From NCBI GenBank assembly GCA_004151065.3, contig NWUY0300098871.1, forward strand, positions 10,228 through 20,545: a stretch of DNA of 10,318 bases. The letters are read 5' to 3'. The notes under the pieces are model-generated. The model saw only the letters and a program-made list of their open reading frames with translations. It did no database searches and had not been told where the DNA came from. Positions 1-8,103 of the stretch are shown here, piece by piece. Position numbers and translations under genes: made by a program. The DNA is from Larix sibirica (Eukaryota; Streptophyta; Pinopsida; Pinales; Pinaceae). Each line of letters begins with the position of its first letter. Position 1 is the first letter of the stretch.

Positions 1-775
1 CCTACTATAAGGTAAATTCCCTAACAACAACATGGGAATTATTAAAATATATCTATGCCCTGCATCTGTGCATCATTTTAAATTTATAGGGTTTCCCATT
101 CTTCCATATGCCTTGTTTTTTCCTTGTGTGGCTCCTCTTTCCTCTTTCATTTTTCATCACATGGATCCATGAAGGAGGCTTGATCATCGATCCCATATTT
201 GTGATTATTTCCCTCACCAAGTTCATTTCCATGAACCCTTTTGATCCTCCTTTTATCATACTCCCCAACACTCACACAAATTAATGATGTTTAATATTTG
301 GACTATGGTGACAAAGACCTAGAGAGGGATTGTAGTGGAATACCCTCGCCTTTTTTCCAATGATTTTTGGTGGTAGTACAAAAATAATATTAAACCGAGC
401 CACTGCATACAATTGGTATATAGGTACCATTTTAAGATTTGGTCAATAGAGGATGGGTGTTTAGGACTAAACCATGGTCTTGGATCAAAACCCTAGGTAT
501 TAGGCCCTAAAGTGAGATTTGAAAGGGAAGAAGATTAAAAGTTTCTTAGGGTCATGGGAAAGGTGAAAGAAGGAACACAAGTGTCTTCTAATGATAAAAA
601 ATATGAAGTTGGCATGATTTCTTGAACCTACTTTGTATTTTAAGGACTAGTGATTAAAAGCAAGAGTGGTGTAGTAGAATAATGTTGTAGAACCTACAAG
701 AGGAACTATGGATGTCTAATACCTAATGTTATAGAACCACGACTATATTTACTCACCCAACCATTTTCAAGGCTT
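1..775. other. Unassigned non-coding sequence
   Basis: I see no gene here. The only sizeable open frame (about 53-271, minus strand) has no recognisable domain and low-complexity basic content, and it is best treated as chance. The stretch is AT-rich and has no clear long repeat. Weak resemblance to the ~180-bp unit further right may begin around 600-770 (for example a 'gtggtgtag' segment near 665), but it is too decayed to claim. It may be older transposon debris. Confidence 0.6.
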
Positions 776-779
776 TGTG

Positions 780-2330
780 ATCCATTCCTAGTGATAAAAA
801 CCTTCTAAGGGAGTTTATTTATCCTCTCAAATGGCAATTAAGATACCATGTAGAGAGAATGTGTGGTGTTTCTAGGCCATATTCATGGCTCTTAAGCCTT
901 AGAAGATACCTTTAATGCATAAGGCCTAAGTTTCCTCCCTCAACTATGGTCATTGTAGCCATTCCCATAACTTGTAATCGAAACCTCCTAATGGTGCATA
1001 TATCCCAAACCAGAGGCAAATGATACTCCTGAGAAGTGAGGTGCAATGGTTTGATGTAGTGTACTTGGTGTTAAATGCCTAGAAAGCTTTAAGTCCTGAG
1101 GAATTCTTTTCCTCTATTGAACATGTCCAAGACCCTACAATAAATCCTTGATGTTGAAAACCTTCTAATGGTTCCCATATCACCAATCAAAGGAAAAATG
1201 ATCCCATGGAGAGTTCATGCATGGTGGTTTGAGGCCTCACTCATGGCCCTTAAGCCCTTTAAGAAACCTTTTAAGTCTAATGTTTGAGTTTCATTTATTG
1301 ATCTTGGTCAAGGCCTCAAGACCAATATTTAGTTCTCAAAAACTCAAATGGTGTTAATATTCCCATTACGAGGTGAAGGATCCATCTAGGAGGCCATGTG
1401 TATTGGTTTGAGATGTTGTTTTTGGCCTTGGATGCATGAAGTAATCCTTTGGGGCCTATGGCCTATGTTCCTCCTTTAATCATGTTGAGGTCATTATGAC
1501 CCATACCTTCTATTCTAAAGCTCATTGCCTCCACTTTAAGGTCAAATATCCCCTTGATGGGCCACGTATTTTGGATTCCTCTAATATTCATTTAGGGACT
1601 AATTAAGCCTTATTTTTTTGCCCCAATGATATCCAAGGCCCACATACGCATACATGCTTCTTAAACCTTGTAATGCTTCCAATATCCCCACTTTCAATCC
1701 AAGGATATGATCAGGAGTTCATGTGTGTCTTATCAATTTATAATGATTTTTAAAGTTGGATGCTTATAATATTCCTTTAGGGAATAAAGCTTAGCTTTCC
1801 CTAAGGTGTTGTGTGTGGTTTTTTAATGAATCATCCATGGCCCAATGTGCTTTAAATATTAATTTATTCCATAAAGCATGGGCTTCCTCCATTGATCATG
1901 TATATGATAATAAGATCCATAGATACTAGTCAAAACCACTTTATGGCACCAACCCCCACTCAGAGGGACAAGGATACCCTTGGGAGGCCATGTTTGGTTG
2001 TTTGAAGTGTCCTTCTTATATGTGGATGCCTAGAAGCTTCTCTAGTACCTAAGGCCCACATTTATTCCCACAGCCATGTCTAAATATCAAGTACTTATCC
2101 TTAGTGATAAAAATAATAATAGTGGCATCATATCCCTACTCAAAGGAAAAGGATGCCCTGGAGAGGTCATGTGTAGTGGCTTGAGCCATTATTCTTGACC
2201 CAATATGTCTAGAATATTCCTTTGGGGCCTAAGTCATGGGTTTATTCCTTAACCATATATATGGCCTTGAGACCCATACTTATTGTTGAAAATATCATAA
2301 TTACACCGATTTCCTGAAGGTGAGGTCAAG
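780..2330. repeat. Degenerate ~180-bp tandem repeat array, about 9 copies
   Basis: The same order of short motifs recurs with a period near 180 bp. Each unit has 'gacccatactta...gttgaaaacc', then 'ttctaatggtg', then 'atatcccca..caaaggaaaaggat', then 'gaggccatgtgtggtggtttgag', then 'cctttggggcctaaggc', then 'ttcctccattgatcatg'. The 'gaaaacc/ctaatgg' block occurs near 800, 983, 1159, 1340, 1516, 1663, 1931, 2107 and 2287. The 'catgtgtggtggtt' block occurs near 860, 1040, 1215, 1395, 1557, 1712, 1806, 1986 and 2165. Most spacings are 173-182 bp; those between about 1516 and 1930 are shorter or irregular, implying internal deletions. No frame stays open across units, so it is not coding. A satellite-like origin is inferred from the period alone. 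The array is interrupted on the right by the + strand LINE fragment. Confidence 0.75.
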
Positions 2331-2349
2331 CATACACAAGCTTTTAATG

Positions 2350-3505
2350 GTGAGGTCAGGAGTGGATTTTTGCTTGTATTTTGGGATTTGTGGGTGAAGA
2401 TGGATAGATATGGGATAACTTTTTACATACTTTAAAAAAAACCCATGTCAAGATGAAGGAGGATGTTTATGAGCTTGTATGCTCTAGAGATCTTATTGGT
2501 GGTGGCTATACTCCTAAAATGGGATAGAAAGTGCTTAGAGAGGAAGAATTCATACATGGCCATGAATGGTGGTATAAAGGGGTTTCGAAATTCAATTGTC
2601 CTCTTAAAACCATCTTTTTATGTGATTGATTCTTAAACAAAGGTTCTCACTTGGGATTTTATGCAAAGAAGAAGTGTGCAACGGCTAGGTATATGACCTA
2701 TTTGAAATGTATGTGATGAAAACCTCTCTCATGTGCCCATTCATTGTAAATATTTTAGCTTAGTTTGGAAGGAAATTGATGTCCTCTTTGGTCTCAGCAA
2801 TGTGTGGGGGGGTTAAAATGTGGAGGAATATTTGAATGTTTTATGCGATAACCCTAATATTAGGCCTTATAAACTCCTCCCCCTTATAATTGCTTGCTAG
2901 GGGGGAATTGGTTAGAAAGAATTTCAGGTTTGTTTGAAGGTAGAATCCATCCTCCTCAACAATGCACCTCTCAAAGTTTGTTAATTCTCTAGCATTTTAA
3001 GAAAATTAAGAGTGGTAAACCTGCAAGGGTGGTGGTGAATGAATTACTTAATCATTCATGAGCTTAGCCCTATTTTGATGGGGCTTCCCAAGGTGAGCTA
3101 CTTGTAAGTGGAGTTCGGGGATTTTTTTATCTCTCCAACTCCCATTTCTTTAAATTCAAAGTAGGACAAGGTAGGAGCACCAACAATAAAGCTGAGCTAA
3201 TGGCTTTAAAATTTGTTCTAATGGTGGTTGTTGAAAAGGTGTCCAAAAACTACAAGTTATGGGTGACTCAAGGATGGTTATTGATTGGAAGGGGGTAGAT
3301 TTTGTCTTGGAAATTACTTTTTAAGACCTATCTATGAGGAGATTTTAAACATAAAAATTTGTTATTAATGAAGTTGATTATACATGTGTATATAGAAATG
3401 AATATGTTTGTTGAATCATTATTAAAGGATGGCTTGCAAATGACCACTAGTTCTTCACATACGTGGTAACAACATGAGAATGTATCTGTTGCTTATGATC
3501 CATGA
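2350..3505 (+). pseudogene. LINE ORF2 C-terminal remnant (zf-RVT-like region + RNase H)
   Basis: The functional ancestor was the ORF2 replication polyprotein; this is only its tail. Seen in order: an 'ILGFVGED' segment near 2370; 'WDNFLHTLKKTHVKMKED' near 2410-2465; 'GGGYTPKMG' near 2500; 'EWWYKG...KFNCPLK' near 2560-2610; 'VLTWDFMQRR' near 2645; a C-x2-C...H-x3-C-like cluster ('CNVCDENLSHVPIHC') near 2700-2750; 'YKLLPLIIA' near 2868; and RNase H, which starts with 'PYFDGASQGE' at 3068, continues with 'NNKAELMALK' near 3183 and, after a frameshift, with 'QVMGDSRMVIDW' near 3250-3290. The tail 'ESLLKDGLQM ... AYDP' ends in TGA at 3503-3505. The three acidic RNase H positions (D, E, D) can still be read, but in different frames. 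Several stops and frameshifts, for example TAG in 'PKMG*KVL' and TGA near 2628, make it inactive. Confidence 0.82.
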
Positions 3506-3648
3506 CTTTTTCTCTAAGGATATGCCTATGCTTTTTTTTGTTGTAATGACGGGGTTGAGGTTTATGTTACTTTATCTTATGTGATGATCTTTGAAGAATC
3601 TTTACATATTCTTAATTTCCATAGTGTTTTTGGTCGTATGGAATGGAT
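3506..3648 (+). other. 3' UTR of the older + LINE, proximal part
   Basis: This non-coding stretch follows the ORF2 stop at 3505 and is cut at 3648 by the minus-strand insertion. Added to 9931-10105 it gives about 318 bp, close to the roughly 335-bp 3' UTR of the minus-strand LINE. The last 15 bases are the left copy of the insertion's target-site duplication. Confidence 0.6.
3634..3648. repeat. Left target-site duplication of the minus-strand LINE
   Basis: The sequence is tcgtatggaatggat. It matches 9916-9930 (tcatatggaatggat) at 14 of 15 positions, including 12 consecutive bases. It abuts the poly(A)/poly(T) end of the LINE exactly, as expected for target-primed insertion. The inner boundary is ambiguous by one T because the duplication ends in T next to the poly(T) run. 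Confidence 0.88.
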
Positions 3649-3668
3649 TTTTTTTTTTGCAAAAAAAA
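3648..3668 (-). other. LINE poly(A) tail and 3' terminal motif
   Basis: On the + strand there are 11 T (3648-3658), then GC, then 8 A (3661-3668). Read in the LINE sense this is a run of 8 T, GC, then the A tail. The 18 bases 3651-3668 form a perfect palindrome (T8-GC-A8). The A tail marks where reverse transcription was primed; the T8-GC is probably the true 3' end of the element's transcript. Confidence 0.8.
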
Positions 3669-3983
3669 TCATAACTTTCATTAACAAAGTTACATTCCTC
3701 GTGATCATAAGTCATATATAGTGATACTGAAAACTATGACATTTCACTATTCATGAATAATAATAATAAATTACTGAACAATTCTTTTGATTTTTCCAAC
3801 ATATAGCATTCCGATTGTGTCAATATATAGATAGTCCTATTCCCGATATCTCATACAAAGCATATGTCTATATTGAAACGTAAACATTCAATCCTACATC
3901 AGATTTCTATTTATAAAAAATTATACAAAGCATGGACAAAAACAGAGAAAAACCAGCTAAAATACCTTCAACAAATGCTCAGA
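3669..3983 (-). other. 3' UTR of the minus-strand LINE
   Basis: This lies between the ORF2 stop at 3984-3986 and the 3' end and shows no reading frame. It contains a short AAT trinucleotide run near 3755-3769. The last bases before the terminal T8-GC read 'ttgttaatgaaagttatga' in the LINE sense. They resemble the sequence near 10080-10105 that is proposed as the end of the older + LINE. Confidence 0.7.
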
Positions 3984-3999
3984 TTAGCATGGATCATGA

Positions 4000-4510
4000 T
4001 TGTATTCTGATTTGATTCCTTCTTGAACTTCAGATATCATCCATTGTCCCTCATCCAATTGGATACCTTCTTTACAAAGCATGCTGGCTTCAAAATTCCG
4101 CTCCCTATATATATGACAAAACTTGGTGTCCTCCGTCTAATTTTTTAGTAGGATAATCTCTTGAAGAAGAGGCTGCAAGAAAATATTATGACATAACTTC
4201 TTTTCGTGAGCCAATCAATGATAAGTTGTGCATCTCCAAATACTTGTAGATTTTTTAAATTATTTTCTACTGCTAGGAGTAAAATAATTTTTAGTCCATA
4301 GCATTCAACAAAATTGTTGGTTCTAGCCCATATTCCTGCTTTGAATCTTATTTCCTTGCCTGGCATATATATTATACCTTCGGCACCACAGAGCCCTCTG
4401 TCTTCCTTCACCGCCCCGTCAAAGTATGACCACGACCAATCCTTAATGATTTCTTCGTTTTTGATGTGGTGTGTTTTGGTTAATTTGGGGTTTTGTGGAT
4501 ATCTATGTAG
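4000..4510 (-). other. RNase H domain of ORF2 (remnant)
   Basis: RNase H removes the RNA strand of the RNA-DNA hybrid; a C-terminal copy occurs in many plant L1 LINEs. Visible landmarks are 'WSYFDGAVKED' (first Asp) near 4430, 'NNFVECYGLK' (Glu) near 4310, 'LQVFGDAQLIIDWL' (Asp) near 4220-4250, and, after a break near 4160-4200, 'YRERNFEASMLCKEGIQL' near 4050-4105. The family usually has 'NN-x-AEL' and 'ADxLS', so Val-Glu-Cys and 'ASMLC' are probable decay changes. The upstream part of this frame opens with 'NWQVWMRQNHSIFED', the normal linker. Confidence 0.85.
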
Positions 4511-4589
4511 GACAACAACACTTCTTATTGCACAAGTAAGGGGTGAGTGAAAGTTATCTTCAAAGATTGAATGATTTTGTCTCATCCAA

Positions 4590-4995
4590 ACTTGCCAATT
4601 AATGATTAAAGGAAAGCCTTTATATTATTTAAGATCAACTTTATGCTTCCAGTTGTAAAGACAAGCACTGATTGAGGATCCAATCCTCCATGGAAGTTTA
4701 AAATTTCATAATACCTCTAATTCCTTCAGAACCCAATTCACATATTTGCAAGTCACAATCAAGTGATAGTTTCATTCCTCAGCAGACTTGCAGAGGCAGC
4801 ATATACCTGGACCAGCCATATTTATGTTTTGCATATGATCCCATGTCAAGGATTTGTTTTGCAGAAATAACCACATTAGGATCTTAGCCTTCGGTGGTAT
4901 GTTAAACTTCCATATACTATTCCACCACCAATCTAGATCATCTTTATCCCTCGCCATCAACACTTCATAGCCTGCTTTTGGGGAATACTTACCAT
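4590..4995 (-). other. zf-RVT-like region of ORF2 (remnant)
   Basis: This segment lies between RT and RNase H in plant LINE ORF2. It reads 'GKYSPKAGYEVLMAR' near 4945-4990, 'WWWNSIWKFNIPPKAKILMW' near 4870-4930, 'KSLTWDHMQ' near 4830 and 'CCLCKSAEE' near 4775-4800. After a TGA it continues in the same frame with 'NYHLIVTCKYVNW' to a second stop near 4715. The Cys/His spacing resembles the zf-RVT zinc-binding pattern. The same blocks are readable on the + strand at about 2490-2750, which shows that the two LINEs are related. Confidence 0.82.
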
Positions 4996-5000
4996 GAGGG

Positions 5001-5955
5001 TCACTGGTCCATAAGAGCTAAGAGCTTGTCCTTTTCTTTATTTAAATGTACATGTGGATGTTTTAGTTGGTTCATATAATCTTTCCATGCGATCACATCA
5101 TTATCACAAAATCCCAAAGATCCTACACTCTTCCATCCATTTCCAACTCTGATTTTTGAATTACCTTCTGAGAATTGATTGAGAGCCTTCAAACCTTTGA
5201 ATCTCAGATACATATTCATATGAAATAGTAAGATGTGAAATGTTTTGCTTCCAACCCATGCATGCTCTCCTATCTTTAGACTCCATCCATCACCTATCTT
5301 CCAGGCTATACTTTTGACAATCAGTGTATAGGATAGTATAGTCGATTTCCACATGTTAGAGACATTTCAGATAGATTTATGAGGCTTGTGTATCCAATCA
5401 TAAAGAGATAAAGGGGCAATATATTTTTCTAATATTGCTTCTTGCCACATACCCAAGCTATTTATTAACCTCCAGATGTTCTTTGATGCTAAGGCATTTG
5501 AGAAGGCTGGAAGAAGTTTTATGCCCCATACACCTTGGGATTTAGGCTTTGACAACACTTGCCATTTGATCCAAGCAATACCTTGTTGATCCAAACTTCC
5601 TTGCCAAAAATAGCGAAAAAAGAGCTTCTGATTGTTATCTAAGACACCTCGAGGAATCCATGCTAATGTCATCTAGTACACATGTATATCCTGTAGAATA
5701 GATTTGATGCGGACAAGGTGATCAGCTTTGGATAGCCATCGATAACACCAGCAGGATATGCACTTTTCACATTTGCTCAGAAGCTAGGTCCAATCCTTTT
5801 TCACACAGGACCCTGGTTTTATACAGAAACCTAAATAATTCAATCCATTGTCTAAGTCAAATTGAATGTAGCTAAAACCCTCCACATAGCAAGTAAGCTC
5901 TAACTTTTCTAGACCTTCAACTGCAATGAAGGACATGTTGTCATTGATCTTCATT
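5001..5955 (-). other. RT thumb/connection region of ORF2 (remnant)
   Basis: Sequence typical of the part after the RT active site in plant LINEs. It shows 'INDNMSFIAVEGLEKLEL' near 5900-5950, 'LNYLGFCIKPG' near 5820-5850, 'WCYRWLSKADHLVRIKSIL' near 5695-5750, 'LAWIPRGVLDNNQKLFFRYF' near 5605-5665, 'KSQGVWGIKLLPAFSNALA' near 5490-5545 and 'GDGWSLKIGEHAWVG' near 5255-5300. Stops at about 5671-5675 (where the family usually has Trp) and 5367-5369 interrupt it, and a frameshift near 5001 leads into the next region. Confidence 0.85.
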
Positions 5956-7260
5956 CATGTAGCTAGATAGAAAAGGTCCAAAATTGATAGTAGGTTGTCC
6001 TTATCTTGCAAGGATCCATCACATAAGATTAATATGTCATCCACAAATAAAATATGTGAAATCCAGAAACAACCTCTTATGTTTAGACCTTTGAACCCTC
6101 CCAATTTCTTTGTTGAATCAAGAGCTCTGCTTAGCCCATCAACTATGAGGAGAAAGAGAAGACGAGCCATTGGGCATGCTTTCCTAATTCCCTTCTTAGG
6201 TTTGAATAAATTTGGCTGCCCCATTGATTAAAATAGAGAAAGAGACAATGGTTATACAACACGTGATCTATTTTATGAAGGAATGGCATATTCCCATTTG
6301 AGTTAAACCCATCCTTAAATAAGACCACTTGACTTTGTCATAAGCTTTTGACATATCTATTTTAATCACTACGGATTTTAAATGCTTGGGTCTGATCGAA
6401 TGAAGCCCCTCCTGAACAAGGCCGATTGCATCATGAATCTATCTACTTGGTAAGAAACCAAACTACTCTTGGGAGATGACAATGGATAAAAGAGGCTTAA
6501 CCCTCCTAGTAATTAACTTGGCAATAATTTTATAGGTGGTATTACATAAGGAAATGGGTCGTAGGGATGAGGGCGAGTTAGATTGGCGAGTTAGATTTCG
6601 GGATCAGTGTTAGAAAGGTTGAGTTAAAGATTGCTAACATTTTCCCATTTCTTCTAAAATGCTCTGGAACTCTTAAAAGATCCAAACCTAAGGTGTCAAA
6701 TAAACCTAGGAAGAATTATATAGGGAAACCATTAGGTCCAAGACATTTGTCCTTTTTGAGATTGTGGAGGGCTTCTTTAATCTCATTTATAGACACTTCC
6801 TTCATTAACAACAAGTTATCTTCCTCATTAGCAATAGTAGGGCATAATTGAATGATTCTTACCATTCAACAACATTGTCAAGTTCTTCTTCTTTAAATAG
6901 CTTTCCAAAGTGATCAACACCTACTGAGGCTATCTGATTGAAATTGTCTACTTCCCTACCTTTCCCATCTTTGATTTTTTGAATCGTATTGCAACTTTTC
7001 CTATGGTTTTCATACTGATGGAAGAACTTAGTATTTTTGTCACCTTTTTCAATCCAAATCGCTCTGCTCTTGAGTCTCCACTCTGCCTCTCAGAAAGCCA
7101 AAATATCTCTCCTTTTTTTTCAAGAGCCTGTACTTCAGCTTTTTATTCTTCAGAGGCATATCCAGACACTTCCTTGTCTAGACAATATGTTAGACTAGCT
7201 TCTATATTGATGAGATCCAAGTCCTTTTGTTTTCTCATGTTATAGGACCATTATGCAAAT
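5956..7260 (-). other. Spacer and reverse transcriptase core of ORF2 (remnant)
   Basis: The RT copies the LINE RNA from the nicked target. Readable landmarks in the LINE direction: 'IEKGDKNTKFFHQYENHRKS' near 7000-7060; 'INEIKEALHNLKKDKCLGPN' near 6730-6795; 'FNSTFLTLIPKS' near 6600-6640; 'RPISLCNTTYKII' near 6525-6565; 'IHDAIGLVQEGLHSI' near 6400-6440; 'IDMSKAYD' with the first catalytic Asp at 6337-6360; 'GIRKACPMARLLFLL' near 6150-6195; and 'FVDD', the paired Asp motif, at 6036-6047. In active relatives the block before the last motif is G-x-RQGCP-SPLLF, so Gln to Lys and Ser-Pro to Ala-Arg changes are probably decay. Several stops and frame changes separate the blocks. Confidence 0.88.
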
Positions 7261-7419
7261 AAAAAACTTTGCTTTTTTAAGATTGTTTGAGAACTAAATT
7301 GTTGTTGATGCACAACTGTTAAAATCAAAGGGAGTCCATTCCATTGTTAACTGAGTAAGCAAGTCACTATCCTCAAGCCACATAGAAATGAATTTAAAAG
7401 GAGCATGCGGCTTAGAAAC

Positions 7420-8101
7420 ATCCCCTGCTATCTCCAAAAAGACTGTTCAGTGATCAGATTCTCCACCAATGCCCACCCATTTCCTAAAACCAAGAGGATG
7501 ATTTAGTAAAGTGTCCCTTACTAGGATTCGGTCTAATCTCTTTACAATACTGGCCGAGCCAATCCTCCTATTACTCCATGTTAGCTTCCAGGAGTCCTTC
7601 ATTCACTAGTTTGTTGATGAAAAACATTGAGAGATATTCTTTAAGATTGGTCCCCCAAATTTCAAAGCTTCCCAAGGATAAATTGAGATCCCCTCCCATG
7701 ATAAGATTATTATGGCTAAGTAAATATTTTTCCAACAAACCATTCCAGAAAGAACTTCTATCTATGTGAGGACCATAAACATTAACCAGCATGAGTTCTA
7801 AACCCAGCTCAAGTGAAAACATAACCGTTCCCAAGGCAGATTCCATTGACCAAGAATTTATAAGCTACGGTCCCTTAATTTTCCAACCTATTATAAGACC
7901 TCCAGAAAGTCCTTTAGCATCTATATAAACAAAATCCAACCCTATAATATGATTCTTGAGCTCTTTGACTATTTTTATTCCTTCACACATGGTCTCTTGT
8001 ATAAAAAACACATATGGCTGCTCAACTTCAATTAACCTACTAATGGCTAGAATTTCATATGGTTTATCCATCCCTTGGCAGTTTAGAGTGCCTAAGAGCA
8101 T
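7420..8101 (-). other. AP-type endonuclease domain of ORF2 (remnant)
   Basis: This domain belongs to the exonuclease-endonuclease-phosphatase family; it makes the first nick at the target. Motifs seen in order are 'LNCQG' (Asn) near 8080, 'FIQET' (catalytic Glu) near 7995, 'GLSGGLIIGW' near 7885, 'VNVYGPH' near 7775, 'GGDLNL' (Asp-x-Asn) near 7690, 'RLDRILVRD' near 7530 and 'GESDH' (catalytic Asp-His) near 7455. The key residues are therefore still encoded. TAG at 7865-7867, a frameshift near 7585 and TGA at 7447-7449 (Trp expected after Ser-Asp-His) inactivate it. Confidence 0.88.
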
Positions 8102-8103
8102 TA
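8099..8103 (-). promoter_or_regulatory. TAATG stop-start overlap between ORF1 and ORF2
   Basis: In the LINE sense the five bases are TAATG: the ORF1 stop TAA and the ORF2 ATG share one base. In the insect LINE SART1 a UAAUG junction is known to support coupled termination-reinitiation for ORF2. The same role here is inferred from the arrangement and from ORF2 homology starting immediately at this ATG. Confidence 0.7.

Larger units (their letters stand above)
2350..3648 (+). mobile_element. Older 5'-truncated L1-clade LINE, 3' part (main block)
   Basis: This block holds the C-terminal third of a LINE ORF2 followed by the first part of its 3' UTR. Translated in shifting frames, it matches, segment by segment, the C-terminal ORF2 of the opposite-strand LINE at 3984-5200. 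Similarity begins near 2350 and continues to a matching ORF2 end at 3505. Everything upstream (ORF1, endonuclease, RT) is absent, which fits the 5' truncation common in target-primed reverse transcription. The 3' UTR is interrupted at 3648 by the minus-strand LINE and seems to resume at 9931. No confident target-site duplication was found for this older element, and its exact left end is uncertain by several tens of bases. Confidence 0.82.
3984..8101 (-). pseudogene. LINE ORF2 polyprotein, multiply disrupted
   Basis: ORF2 encoded the enzyme that nicks the target DNA and copies the LINE RNA into it. At about 1,370 codons its length is normal for plant L1 ORF2. The start is the ATG at 8101-8099, right at the ORF1 stop and directly before the conserved endonuclease start 'LLGTLNCQG'. 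Domains in order: endonuclease (8101 to about 7420), spacer and RT (about 7260-5955), thumb/connection (about 5955-5000), zf-RVT-like (about 4990-4590), RNase H (about 4500-3984). Disruptions include TAG at 7865-7867, a frameshift near 7585, TGA at 7447-7449, TAG at 7294-7296, a frameshift near 7070, several stops and shifts in the RT, a frameshift near 5001 and TGA just after 'CKSAEE' near 4770. The end is the TAA at 3984-3986, after 'EYNHDPC'; the opposite-strand copy ends similarly ('AYDP'). Confidence 0.88.

Noticed and set aside
53-271. 72-codon open frame on the minus strand
   Set aside because: No recognisable domain, no homologous context, and short enough to occur by chance in this DNA.
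3755-3769. AAT trinucleotide run as a microsatellite
   Set aside because: Only about five units, inside the LINE 3' UTR; too short to be worth its own entry.
4314-4550. Open frame on the + strand
   Set aside because: It is antisense to the RNase H region of the minus-strand LINE ORF2, whose residues are clearly recognisable.
5995-6231. Open frame on the + strand
   Set aside because: It is antisense to the RT motif block with FVDD and has no known domain.
6979-7245. Open frame on the + strand
   Set aside because: It is antisense to the ORF2 spacer ('GDKNTKFF' region) and is a shadow of the LINE.
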